This document shows, in pieces, positions 39,833-48,206 of a DNA stretch of 64,000 nt (position 1 is its first letter; the number at the start of each line of letters is the position of its first letter). The notes beneath the pieces are model-generated. The model saw only the letters and a list, made by a program, of their open reading frames with translations, had not been told where the DNA came from and did not search any database. The stretch covers positions 1-64,000 of the forward strand of contig JBBDYH010000087.1 of the NCBI GenBank assembly GCA_040901795.1, read 5' to 3'. This stretch comes from JBBDYH01 sp040901795 (lineage in GTDB: Bacteria > Planctomycetota > Planctomycetia > Pirellulales > JALHPA01). Position numbers and translations under genes: made by a program.

Positions 39833-41044
39833 ATGCGGCTCGCTCTGTTGGGACTCGACGAGACGACCCTCGCGCTGGCCCGCGCGGCGCAGCGGAGCGG
39901 TCACGACCAGCTCGTGTTGTTGTGCGACGTCGAAGGGACGCAGCAAGCGCAATCGCTCCTCGGCGGCGACGCCCTCCGCACACAGTCCTGGGAGGTTCTG
40001 CTGACCGGCGCCACCGGCGGCGTAGCCGCGTTCGACGCCGTCATGGTCAGCCGCGATTTTGCGGACGACGAGCGACGCCTGGAGCAACTGCGCAAGCTCG
40101 TACAAGGCGGCGTGCCGATGCTCGTGGCGCACCCCGTGCACACGTCGATGCTCGCCTATTACGAACTTGACATGATCCGCCGCGAGACCGATGGCGTCAT
40201 CGTGCCCTTCCTCCCGGCGCGGCGACACCCGCTGGCTGTGCGGCTGAAGGAAATAGTCAATCTGACAGATGCGTCGTCTGTCGGACGTGTCGATCAAGTC
40301 GTCTTCGAGCGCGCGCTGACCGAGCGGAGCAAGGCGGCAGTGCTATCCCAGTTCGCCCGCGACGTGGATCTGCTCCGCTTTCTCGGCGGTGAAGTCGCGC
40401 AGCTTGGCGCCATGGGCTCGCCCGGCTTGACCGCGGTTGGAGAGTTCGCCGCGTATAACAATCTGGGCGTGCAGATGACCGGCGCCGAAAACCGCTTGTT
40501 CCGCTGGTGGGTTGTCCCAGCCGACGAGTTTTCTGACAGCCGGCTGACGGTCACCGGTGAGCGCGGCAAGGCGACGCTAACCATGCCGCTCGAACCGTCC
40601 GCATGGCGTCTCGAGCTCCGGACCGGCGGCGAACCAACAGTCGTCGAGGCGCTGCCTTGGAACCCATACCTCACGTCGCTCGACGAGCTGCGCGGCGTGC
40701 TCGCCGACCGCCAGATACTCTCGCGCTGGCCCGATGCCGCAAGAGCGGTCGAGCTGACCGAAACGATCGACCGCAGCCTGGCCAAGGGGCGAACGATCGA
40801 CCTGTACGAGCAAGAGTATTCCCCGTCGGCGACGTTTAAGGGAATCATGAGCAGCGTGGGTTGCGCATTGCTTCTACTGGCGTTGGCCGGCATGATCATT
40901 GGCGCCCTGGCCGCAAATCTGCTCAAGCATGCCGGGTTCGTGCAAGCGGCCCAAGTCGTCGGCGCTGTGCCGTACGTGCTGCTGGGGCTCTTGGTAGTCT
41001 TCTTGGCTTTGCAATTCCTGTTGCGCGTCGCGCGGCCTAAATAG
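39833..41044 (+). CDS. Rossmann-fold oxidoreductase-like membrane-anchored protein
   Basis: A 403-residue protein. The N-terminus (MRLALLGLDETTLALARAAQ) and the middle (EVAQLGAMGSPGLTAVGEFAAYNNLGVQMTGAENRLFRWWVVPADEF) follow the Gfo/Idh/MocA-like layout with a degenerate nucleotide loop. Two hydrophobic helices at the C-terminus (about residues 337-362 and 372-398) anchor it. Active enzyme is doubtful because the usual GxGxxG and EKP motifs are absent. ATG 39833 lies just after a strong terminator, so expression probably depends on read-through. Confidence 0.65.
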   Translation: MRLALLGLDETTLALARAAQRSGHDQLVLLCDVEGTQQAQSLLGGDALRTQSWEVLLTGATGGVAAFDAVMVSRDFADDERRLEQLRKLVQGGVPMLVAHPVHTSMLAYYELDMIRRETDGVIVPFLPARRHPLAVRLKEIVNLTDASSVGRVDQVVFERALTERSKAAVLSQFARDVDLLRFLGGEVAQLGAMGSPGLTAVGEFAAYNNLGVQMTGAENRLFRWWVVPADEFSDSRLTVTGERGKATLTMPLEPSAWRLELRTGGEPTVVEALPWNPYLTSLDELRGVLADRQILSRWPDAARAVELTETIDRSLAKGRTIDLYEQEYSPSATFKGIMSSVGCALLLLALAGMIIGALAANLLKHAGFVQAAQVVGAVPYVLLGLLVVFLALQFLLRVARPK

Positions 41045-41129
41045 GCAACCTTGACAAACTCTGGCGGTTAGCTCAAGTTTGTCGAGCGCACCGGCCGATA
41101 ACGGACCGGCAGTGTCTTTTGGGGATCGT

Positions 41130-41402
41130 ATGCACGTCCGCTTTGCCATCGCTGTGCTCGTTTTGACGGGAATTGCTCTGCCCGGTTGTTCGCTGCCGCG
41201 CGGACCGATCAACATCGATCCTCTTCTCCCGCGGTGGTTGGCTCATGGCGAAGTCAGCTCCGACTGCCCGCCTGAGCTTCTGTCGTACGAGGGGGGTGCG
41301 ATCGATCCCGCCTCCATCCAACCACCGGTCTCGAAGTTTCACCCCGTGCCGACGCGGCCTGTGTTCGAGACAGCCAGCGCACCGCCGGCGACAGAACTGT
41401 AA
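41130..41402 (+). CDS. Small lipoprotein, 90 residues
   Basis: Starts at ATG 41130 with a lipoprotein signal: FAIAVLVLTGIALPGCS, lipobox LPGC. The mature peptide is short and proline-rich (PLLPRWLAHGEVSSDCPPELLSYEGGAIDPASIQPPVSKFHPVPTRPVF). No family is recognised. It follows the membrane-anchored Rossmann protein by 85 bases. Confidence 0.65.
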   Translation: MHVRFAIAVLVLTGIALPGCSLPRGPINIDPLLPRWLAHGEVSSDCPPELLSYEGGAIDPASIQPPVSKFHPVPTRPVFETASAPPATEL

Positions 41403-41608
41403 CTTTAGCGGGACTAGCGCAAGTTTTTCCCCAGAGCCGGCAAACTGGGCGATCTCTGCCGCTCATCTGCTAGCGCCTTGAAGGGTCTTTACGGCCAGGG
41501 CCGATTTACAAAGCGTGCTTCGGCTGCGTAAGCGAGCGCTACCGTTATGGTCGTTCGCCGTCGGCCGAAAGTGCTCCGCATTCGCCCTCCAGACTGCGAC
41601 GACCCCTC

Positions 41609-42997
41609 ATGCGCCGATCTCCCGCCTGCAGCAGCTTGCGCGTTTCACGCCCAGTTTCGCGCCTGCTTTCCGCATTGGTTGTGTTCGTGGCGCTGGCCGC
41701 AGTGGCGACAGCGCTGGCTTCCGAGTTGCGCAAAACGCCGATCGTCAAGGCGTTCGAATCCGCGAAACACTCGGTGGTCAACATCCACGGGCAGAAAACG
41801 GTCACCGCCGCCGATGACGCAGCCGCGCGCAGCGACGGTCCCCGCCGCGTAAACGGCATGGGCACGGGCGTGGTGATCGACGAACGGGGTTACATTCTGA
41901 CTAACTACCATGTGGTAGAGGGAGTGAAGCGAATCGAGGTCACGTTGGCGGACAACACCACGCACGTGGCTCAGCTTGTCTCCAGCGACCCGGCCCAGGA
42001 CCTGGCGGTGATCAGAGTCAACCTGAACTACACGCTGCCGGTCGTCACCATCGGCACCAGCAGCGACCTGATGATTGGTGAGCCCGTGATCGCACTGGGC
42101 AACGCCTACGGCTATTCGCACACGCTCACGCGCGGGATTGTCAGCTCGCTGCACCGCTCGGTGCAGGTCAGCGACGCACAAAGCTACGAGGACCTGATCC
42201 AGACCGACGCCAGCATTAATCCTGGCAATTCGGGTGGGCCGCTGTTGAATATCGACGGCGAAATGGTGGGCATGAATGTCGCCGTCCGCGCCCAGGCGCA
42301 AGGCATTGGCTTCGCCATTCCGATCGACAAGGCAATCTCAATCGCCGCAGATCTCATGAGCGTCTCGCGGCTCGAGGGGCGGTGGCACGGCATCGTCGCC
42401 AAGCCGGCCGAGGACCAAGGCCACGGGCTCATTGTCCAATCGGTGCAAAAGAACAGCCCCGCTGAACGGGCGGGCATCAAATCCGGAGACGTCATCAAGC
42501 GGGTTGCGGACCAGGAAATCCGTCGGGCACTCGACTTGGAGCGGGCGCTGCTCGGCCGCAACGCAGACGAGGAGTTGGCATTGAGCGTCGATCGCGAGCA
42601 GGAGTCGCTGCAGGTCGCCTTGCAGCTTGCTCGGCGGCCGCGCGGCGAAACGACGCCCGGCGACCAGATCTGGACCGTGCTCGGGTTGCGGCTGTCGACG
42701 ATTCCCGCCGAGCAGTTCAAGGCCTACAACAACCGCGTTTACCGCGGTGGATTGGCCGTGCTCGCAGTCCGCACAGGCAGCCCCGCGGAGCGCCAAGGCA
42801 TTCAGCGGGGCGACGTGCTGTTGGGCATGCACGAGTGGGAGACGGTCACACCGGAGAATGTGGATTACATTCTCAATCGTCCTGACTTTTCCCAGTTCGA
42901 GCCGTTGAAGTTCTATATCCTCCGGGCCAGCAACCGCGGCAGCGAAGTACTCTACGGCCACATGGCCGTCGCCGGCCAGCGGCCGATTCGCCAGTAG
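41609..42997 (+). CDS. HtrA/DegP-like serine protease with two PDZ domains
   Basis: A 462-residue envelope protease. A signal/anchor helix (LSALVVFVALAAVATALA) precedes a trypsin-like domain with the triad H101 (NYHVV), D131 (QDLAVIRV) and S208 (NPGNSGGP). Two PDZ domains follow (about 270-350, with GLIVQSVQKNSPAERAGIKSGDVIKRV; about 370-455, with GLAVLAVRTGSPAERQGIQRGDVLLGM). This is the quality-control protease layout. The start at ATG 41609 gives a basic N-terminus and signal. Confidence 0.94.
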   Translation: MRRSPACSSLRVSRPVSRLLSALVVFVALAAVATALASELRKTPIVKAFESAKHSVVNIHGQKTVTAADDAAARSDGPRRVNGMGTGVVIDERGYILTNYHVVEGVKRIEVTLADNTTHVAQLVSSDPAQDLAVIRVNLNYTLPVVTIGTSSDLMIGEPVIALGNAYGYSHTLTRGIVSSLHRSVQVSDAQSYEDLIQTDASINPGNSGGPLLNIDGEMVGMNVAVRAQAQGIGFAIPIDKAISIAADLMSVSRLEGRWHGIVAKPAEDQGHGLIVQSVQKNSPAERAGIKSGDVIKRVADQEIRRALDLERALLGRNADEELALSVDREQESLQVALQLARRPRGETTPGDQIWTVLGLRLSTIPAEQFKAYNNRVYRGGLAVLAVRTGSPAERQGIQRGDVLLGMHEWETVTPENVDYILNRPDFSQFEPLKFYILRASNRGSEVLYGHMAVAGQRPIRQ

Positions 42998-43071
42998 CTG
43001 CGAGTCAACGACTCGCAGATACGGGTCCCGCTCATTTGACTCGGCCGCTCTCCAAGTGCAATGCTATCGGC

Positions 43072-43377
43072 GTGTGGACTCGCATCGCGTCGATTCATGA
43101 TTGTCCACCCGGCACGGCCTCGGAGCACGTGGCCGGCGACCGGATCATTGCGCTGTACAATGTGGCAGGCACGTTCTACGCGCTCGACGGCGTTTGCCCT
43201 CACCAGGGGGGACCGTTGGGCAAAGGCGTGCTCACCGGCTGCATCGTCACTTGCCCCTGGCATGGCTGGCAGTTCGACGTTTCGACAGGTCAGCACCGGC
43301 TGAATGCCCAATACTTCCACCCGCGTTTCGAAGTTCGCGTCGATGGAGACGACGTGCTGGTCAACGTTGCTGGATAA
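43072..43377 (+). CDS. Rieske 2Fe-2S protein
   Basis: A small Rieske ferredoxin-like protein of about 101 residues. The cluster ligands are CPHQGG (Cys, His) and CPWHGWQF (Cys, His), in the form seen in NirD-like and dioxygenase ferredoxins. The start is uncertain: GTG 43072 begins at WTRIASIHDCPPG, the usual opening of the fold; a TTG at 43036 would add 12 residues. A BFD-like iron-sulfur gene follows three bases after the stop, so the two probably work together in electron transfer. Confidence 0.9.
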   Translation: MWTRIASIHDCPPGTASEHVAGDRIIALYNVAGTFYALDGVCPHQGGPLGKGVLTGCIVTCPWHGWQFDVSTGQHRLNAQYFHPRFEVRVDGDDVLVNVAG

Positions 43378-43380
43378 CCC

Positions 43381-43680
43381 ATGGAACTCGACGACGAGCT
43401 TTGCCTGTGCTTTCACGTCACCAAGCGGAAGGTGATCAACTTCTTGCGCGTCGAGCATCCGCAGCGGGCCAGTCAGATGAGTGAATGCTTTGGCGCGGGC
43501 ACCGGTTGCGGCTGGTGTCGGCCGTTTCTGCTGAAGCTGTGGGAAAACGCTGCGCGGGAAGGGGCGGTCGAGCCGGACCTGCCCACGGCCGCGGATTATG
43601 CGCACGAGCGTACGAAGTACGTCCGTTCGGGCGGCGGTACGCCACCGGCCGGCGCTACGCCGATTGAAGCCGACGAGTAG
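43381..43680 (+). CDS. BFD-like [2Fe-2S] protein
   Basis: A 99-residue protein with the BFD ligand pattern CLCFHV then GAGTGCGWC, binding a 2Fe-2S cluster with four Cys. The N-terminal 60 residues match; the acidic/Gly-rich tail is unique. It begins three bases after the Rieske gene. Bacterioferritin-associated ferredoxins help release iron, but solitary BFD domains serve many reductases. The partner here may be the Rieske protein. Confidence 0.85.
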   Translation: MELDDELCLCFHVTKRKVINFLRVEHPQRASQMSECFGAGTGCGWCRPFLLKLWENAAREGAVEPDLPTAADYAHERTKYVRSGGGTPPAGATPIEADE

Positions 43681-43704
43681 TCTGGCCATGGCGCAGGCAG
43701 TATC

Positions 43705-44658
43705 ATGGCCAAGTCTTTCGCCGCGCATCTCCCTACAATCATTGAGGCCACCTTGACCATTCGACCGTCGCGCCCAGAGGCGCTCACATCCTTCGCCATC
43801 GGTTGCATGACGCTCTTTGCCACGACCGCTGTTTTGGCCGTCGAGCCGCAAGTAGAGCTGCTCTGGCCCCAGGGCGCGCCCTTGGCGAAGGGGGATATCG
43901 ATAATGACAAACCAACGGTCACGGTCTATCGCGCCCCGCCTGAGACGGCAACGGGCAGTGCCATCGTGATTTGTCCCGGTGGTGGGTACGGCCATCTGGC
44001 GCTAAGCCACGAGGGCCGTGACATTGCCGAATGGATGAACGGGCTCGGCGTCACGTCGTTTGTCCTCAAGTACCGCCATCGCAACACGGGGTACGGCCAC
44101 CCCGCGCCACTGCTTGATGCGCAGCGCGCCGTGCGCTTTGCGCGAGCGAATGCCAGGCGATATCAACTCAAGGCCGACCAGATCGGCATCATCGGCTTTT
44201 CGGCCGGCGGACATCTGGCCTCGACCGTGGGCACGCACTTCGACGACGGCCGCCGCGACGCCGCCGACGCGATCGATCGCGTCAGTTCCCGGCCGGATTT
44301 CATGATCTTGGTCTATCCGGTGATCGCCCTGGCGACGGAGTACGCACACGGCGGCTCCAAGAAAAACCTGCTCGGCGACAAACCCGATCCGAAACTGGTC
44401 GAGAGCCTCTCAAATGAAACGCAGGTGACCGAGAAGACCCCGCCGACATTTCTCATGCACACCGGCGGCGACAGCGCCGTGCCGCCCGAAAACAGCGTGC
44501 TGTTTTACTTGGCGCTCCGCAAAGCCAAAGTTCCCGCCGAATTACACATTTACGAAAAAGGCGGGCACGGCTATGGATTGGCGCCAAAGGATCGGGTGCT
44601 ATCGAGTTGGCCCGGACGGTGCGAAGACTGGCTTCGCGGGCGCGGGATTGTCAAATAG
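43705..44658 (+). CDS. Alpha/beta hydrolase, BD-FAE/acetylxylan-esterase-like
   Basis: A 317-residue exported hydrolase. A signal region (LTSFAIGCMTLFATTAVLA, about residues 29-47) precedes VICPGGGYGHLALSHEGRDIAEWM, the oxyanion-type loop of esterases of this group, then nucleophile GFSAGGH and a late Asp/His (HTGGDSAVPPENS; KGGHGYGL). The family often removes acetyl or feruloyl groups from plant sugars. The real start could be later than 43705. Confidence 0.88.
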   Translation: MAKSFAAHLPTIIEATLTIRPSRPEALTSFAIGCMTLFATTAVLAVEPQVELLWPQGAPLAKGDIDNDKPTVTVYRAPPETATGSAIVICPGGGYGHLALSHEGRDIAEWMNGLGVTSFVLKYRHRNTGYGHPAPLLDAQRAVRFARANARRYQLKADQIGIIGFSAGGHLASTVGTHFDDGRRDAADAIDRVSSRPDFMILVYPVIALATEYAHGGSKKNLLGDKPDPKLVESLSNETQVTEKTPPTFLMHTGGDSAVPPENSVLFYLALRKAKVPAELHIYEKGGHGYGLAPKDRVLSSWPGRCEDWLRGRGIVK

Positions 44659-44674
44659 CGTGTGCGCATCGCAG

Positions 44675-44697
44675 CAGCCTGAAGGCTGAATTCCAAC
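44675..44697. repeat. Dispersed repeat directly before a start codon
   Basis: CAGCCTGAAGGCTGAATTCCAAC, the inverted form of the dispersed repeat, ends at 44697, and the next codon is the ATG of the decarboxylase. No Shine-Dalgarno is visible. Confidence 0.8.
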
Positions 44698-46344
44698 ATG
44701 ACCGACGCCGTCGTGCCGCGCCATCGCCAGTTGCTCGAAGTGCTGCGGCGTGCCTTTCCGCAGCCGGTTTCTGATCCGGTGCACGACGCATACTTCGTTT
44801 ACTCAATCGCCCGCGCGCTGGACCAGGTGGATGCGTTGAAGTCGCAAGCGCCAATCCTGGGCGCTCCGGCTACGCCCGACTACACCGCCGCGCGGCAGGC
44901 GCAGCTCGCCGACGAGGGCCGCGCGACCGAAAGCGTAATCCCTGAATTGGTCAGCTACCTTAATGGCATGTTCATTTGGGGTCATCCGCGCAGCCAGGTG
45001 AACGTCGTACCGCAACCATCCATCGCCAGCATCATCGGCGTGCTGTTGCCCTCGACGTACAATCCGAACCTGTGCAGCGACGAGAGCGCACAGCGCGTCT
45101 CCGAGGCCGAAGTCCGTGTTGCCGCCATGACGTCCGCGCTGGTCGGCTACGATGCCATGGCGGCCGACGGCTTGTTCACGTTCGGCGGCACCGGCGGCCT
45201 GCTGTACGGTGTGCGCGTGGGTCTGGAGAAAGCCGTGCCCGGCGCCGGCCGGCGGGGATTGCGTGAAGACGCCGTCGTGCTCGCCTCGCAACACAGCCAT
45301 TACAGTTGCCTTACCGTCGCGGCGTGGCTCGGCATCGGAGAGGACAACGTAGTTGCCGTGCCCACGCACGTTGACAACTCGATCGACGTGGCCGCGCTGG
45401 AGGCCGCCGCGCGCACCGCGATCGAAGGCGGCCGTAAGATCGCGGCGATCGTGGCCACGATGGGTACGACCGACGCGTTCGGCATCGACGACTTGCAGTC
45501 ACTGGCGGCGGTCCGCGATAAGCTCGTCGCGGATTACTCGCTCGACTATCGCCCCCATCTGCATGCCGACGCCGTGATCGGCTGGGCCTGGTCCGTCTTC
45601 AACGATTACGATTTCCTCGCGAACGCTCTGGGCTTTCGCGGCCGCACGGTGCGGGCGCTGGCGGCCGCAACACACCGCATTCGCCATCTGCACCTGGCCG
45701 ACTCGATCGGCATCGACTTCCACAAGACCGGCTTCTGTCCGTACGTCGCGTCGCTGGTGCTTTTCAAGGACGCGGGCGATTTGCAGCGCATTGGCCGGCC
45801 CCGCGAGACGATGCCGTACTTGTACCAGTCCGGCCAGCATCATCCGGGCATGGTCACGCTGGAAACGACGCGCAGCGGCACGGGACCAATGGCGGCGCTG
45901 GGCAGCATGCTGTTGCTGGGTAAGGAAGGCTACCGCGCGCTCTTGGGCCACGCGGTCGAAATGGCCGAGGTGCTCCGCGAGCGGATCGAGGGGCACCCGA
46001 ACGTCACCGTGCTCAACGGAGAGAACGTGGGGCCGGTAACACTGTTCCGCGCGTACCCCGACGGCGTCGACACTTTCACGATTAAAGCGCGCGAGGAGAG
46101 CGATCCGAGCTATCGCGACAGCGTGCGTGCGCACAACGACTACAACCGCCGCATCTTCACGCGGGTTCACGCCGAGGTCGTCGCCGGCCGCGGCGTGGCG
46201 ATCTCGCTCACCGATTGCTACCGCCAGACCGATTACGGCGAACCGCTTGTGGCGATAAAAAGCTACGTCCTCTCGCCATTCGCGGACGAGAGCCGGATGG
46301 AAACCGTGCTCGACGAAGTGCTCAAGGCGCGCGAGACGCTGTAG
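44698..46344 (+). CDS. Pyridoxal-dependent decarboxylase (group II type)
   Basis: A 548-residue PLP enzyme of the glutamate/aromatic amino-acid decarboxylase fold. The PLP lysine lies in SIGIDFHKTGFCPYVASL, and HADAVIGWAW (Asp/His pairing with the cofactor) and VLASQHSHYSCLTVAAWLG support the fold. It is longer than bacterial glutamate decarboxylase. The substrate is unknown. The ATG follows a dispersed repeat with no visible ribosome-binding site. Note the C-terminal Arg/Asp-rich region typical of this planctomycete subgroup. Confidence 0.85.
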   Translation: MTDAVVPRHRQLLEVLRRAFPQPVSDPVHDAYFVYSIARALDQVDALKSQAPILGAPATPDYTAARQAQLADEGRATESVIPELVSYLNGMFIWGHPRSQVNVVPQPSIASIIGVLLPSTYNPNLCSDESAQRVSEAEVRVAAMTSALVGYDAMAADGLFTFGGTGGLLYGVRVGLEKAVPGAGRRGLREDAVVLASQHSHYSCLTVAAWLGIGEDNVVAVPTHVDNSIDVAALEAAARTAIEGGRKIAAIVATMGTTDAFGIDDLQSLAAVRDKLVADYSLDYRPHLHADAVIGWAWSVFNDYDFLANALGFRGRTVRALAAATHRIRHLHLADSIGIDFHKTGFCPYVASLVLFKDAGDLQRIGRPRETMPYLYQSGQHHPGMVTLETTRSGTGPMAALGSMLLLGKEGYRALLGHAVEMAEVLRERIEGHPNVTVLNGENVGPVTLFRAYPDGVDTFTIKAREESDPSYRDSVRAHNDYNRRIFTRVHAEVVAGRGVAISLTDCYRQTDYGEPLVAIKSYVLSPFADESRMETVLDEVLKARETL

Positions 46345-46406
46345 CTTCCGTCGTCCAACAATGCAGCGTCTAGGCACGCGAACGGTGCCGCGCGTCAGCG
46401 GACTGT

Positions 46407-46811
46407 CTACTCCATCTCCTTTTCGCGGACAACCACTTTGCCGGGAATCCGCCTGGCCGCAGTGGCCAATTCCTTGACTTTCTGATCGGTTGTCGCGCGG
46501 GCGGCGGGCTGGTTGTAAAGCGACTCCAGTTCTTTAGCCAGCTTCGCGATCTCTTCAATCGTTTCGCCGTGTTCTCCAACGTCTTCGTGAGGTGCGTCGC
46601 GCAAATTCTCCAAAAGCACCTCCACCTGACCGGGTGTCTCCTGGGGCGAAGACTTCGACACGACCTCGACGGCCAGAGCCAAACGTTTGATGTCTAAAGG
46701 ATAGCTGATCGGACCACCTTGAATCGTCGGTGAACCGCAGCCGAGTAAACAAACCAGCATTCCGCTGGCAACCAACCTCAGAGCGAGTCTAGAGCCTGCG
46801 CGGCGTGGCAT
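46407..46811 (-). CDS. Small lipoprotein of the DUF1559 locus
   Basis: A 134-residue lipoprotein. A basic start (MPRRAGSRLALRLVAS) and lipobox (LVCLLGCGS) are followed by an acidic helix-rich domain (ALAVEVVSKSSPQETPGQVEVLLENL, and EEIAKLAKELESLYNQPAAR). It starts eight bases after the DUF1559 gene ends and is probably co-transcribed with it; such small lipoproteins often accompany DUF1559 genes. Function unknown. Confidence 0.75.
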   Translation of the reverse strand: MPRRAGSRLALRLVASGMLVCLLGCGSPTIQGGPISYPLDIKRLALAVEVVSKSSPQETPGQVEVLLENLRDAPHEDVGEHGETIEEIAKLAKELESLYNQPAARATTDQKVKELATAARRIPGKVVVREKEME

Positions 46812-46819
46812 TTCGAACC

Positions 46820-47815
46820 TCAGAACTCACCGGAAACCAACTCGCCGGCCTTGGTGCTTAGCAAGGTATACCAGACGCGCGGATGAATCGTATCGTCAAT
46901 GAACCGCACGCTGCTATCGACCATTGCTACGTTGACGCCGCCGGGATGCCGGCTTCGCGCGCCGATGTGCGTGATTTCGCTCCTTTCATCTACGCAAAAG
47001 CGGGTGCCCAGAGGACCTCCACAATGTGGCGGATGGTCCGGATACCGACTGCTGTTGGGCGTGAGAAATTCATTGGTGGGGCCATTGAACCGGCAAACAC
47101 CATCCCTTTCATTACAGAAGAAGTTGCCGTTGCCGCTGAAGGCCGGTCCGACGACGTGTCCCCAGGCCCCACGGCCGTCATCCATGGCATCGCTGCCCAG
47201 AATCTCTGACAGCAGGATCGTCTTCGTAGTGCCGTCCTTAATATCTTTGAATTTCACATGTTGTTGCCGCACCGGTGCAAAGATTCCTCGGGAAAACTCC
47301 GTGTCCCAGTCGACGAATGACATGCAATCGTCGGCGCTGTAGTTTGCGGCATAATTCCCCTTGGCGAAACTGCCGCCGGATTCGGTTAAATTAAGCGTCA
47401 AGGGGTCGGCGCTGGGACAAATCAAGGTGGCGATCCGCTGGCTGGTCACGGCCGCGTTGGTCGCATGTCGCGCGGGCTTACTGAAATCGTAGCGGTCGTA
47501 AAGGTTGCCCTCCTCGAATTGCGGCAGAATCATGGTCAGCCAGGTGGCGCCCCAGTTTGCCTGTCTGCCGTCGGGCGAGGGAGTCGACTTGGCCATCCAG
47601 ACCGCGCCTAAGGGCAACTGCTTGCGGACATCGTGATAATTGTGCAAGGCGAGCGCGAGTTGTCGGATATTGTTGCTGCATTGGGTGCGGCGCGCGGCTT
47701 CGCGGGCGGCCTGAATGGCGGGCAGCAATAGAGCCACTAAAATGCCAATGATCGCGATCACGACCAACAACTCGACCAAAGTGAAGGCGGTTCGGCGGAG
47801 GCTATTGCGGCACAT
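46820..47815 (-). CDS. DUF1559 prepilin-like protein
   Basis: A 331-residue planctomycete DUF1559 protein. The N-terminus is a type IV prepilin/pseudopilin helix: AFTLVELLVVIAIIGILVALLLPAIQAAREAARRTQC, then SNNIRQLALALHNYHDVRKQLP, followed by a secreted Cys-containing domain. The Phe-Thr-Leu-Val-Glu after the leader is the prepilin peptidase site. Such proteins are among the most expanded in this phylum and probably assemble outside the cell or in the periplasm. Confidence 0.95.
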   Translation of the reverse strand: MCRNSLRRTAFTLVELLVVIAIIGILVALLLPAIQAAREAARRTQCSNNIRQLALALHNYHDVRKQLPLGAVWMAKSTPSPDGRQANWGATWLTMILPQFEEGNLYDRYDFSKPARHATNAAVTSQRIATLICPSADPLTLNLTESGGSFAKGNYAANYSADDCMSFVDWDTEFSRGIFAPVRQQHVKFKDIKDGTTKTILLSEILGSDAMDDGRGAWGHVVGPAFSGNGNFFCNERDGVCRFNGPTNEFLTPNSSRYPDHPPHCGGPLGTRFCVDERSEITHIGARSRHPGGVNVAMVDSSVRFIDDTIHPRVWYTLLSTKAGELVSGEF

Positions 47816-48206
47816 GAGTCACCTGCTTTCGGACAAGAATCGTATCAATCAATGATCCGCACGGGCAATCCCGCCCCGAGCCACGCGACAGAATCGCTGA
47901 CCAAATCGTTGACACGGCCTTAACGATTTCTTAATCTGTGGGGGCGGCCGCTAGATGACCGCTCTTGTTTCTAGCATTTTCGCCCGTTTTCTCCAACTCG
48001 CTCGGCACTTCGCGGAACAGTGATCGAGGCGACTGCGGGCTGGGAGTCCCCGGCGGACTTCTCCCGGTACCGGTACATTTTTACTGCAAATCCAACGCGC
48101 GCTTCGCGCGCCCAACGTGCCGTCCGTCGGCCAGAGAGAGAAAACTCGCAGAGCTAACATCGCATTCACAACCTGATCCTTCGTCAACATCTTAGGGGGA
48201 TGGAAC
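47816..48206. promoter_or_regulatory. Divergent spacer before the giant PEP-CTERM gene
   Basis: Contains TTGACA (47909-47914), 17 bases and a weak TAATCT on the + strand, and an inverted repeat AAATCGTT/AACGATTT (47903-47910/47922-47929) overlapping that -35. A GGGGGA Shine-Dalgarno is just before 48207. No gene is seen. Confidence 0.4.
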
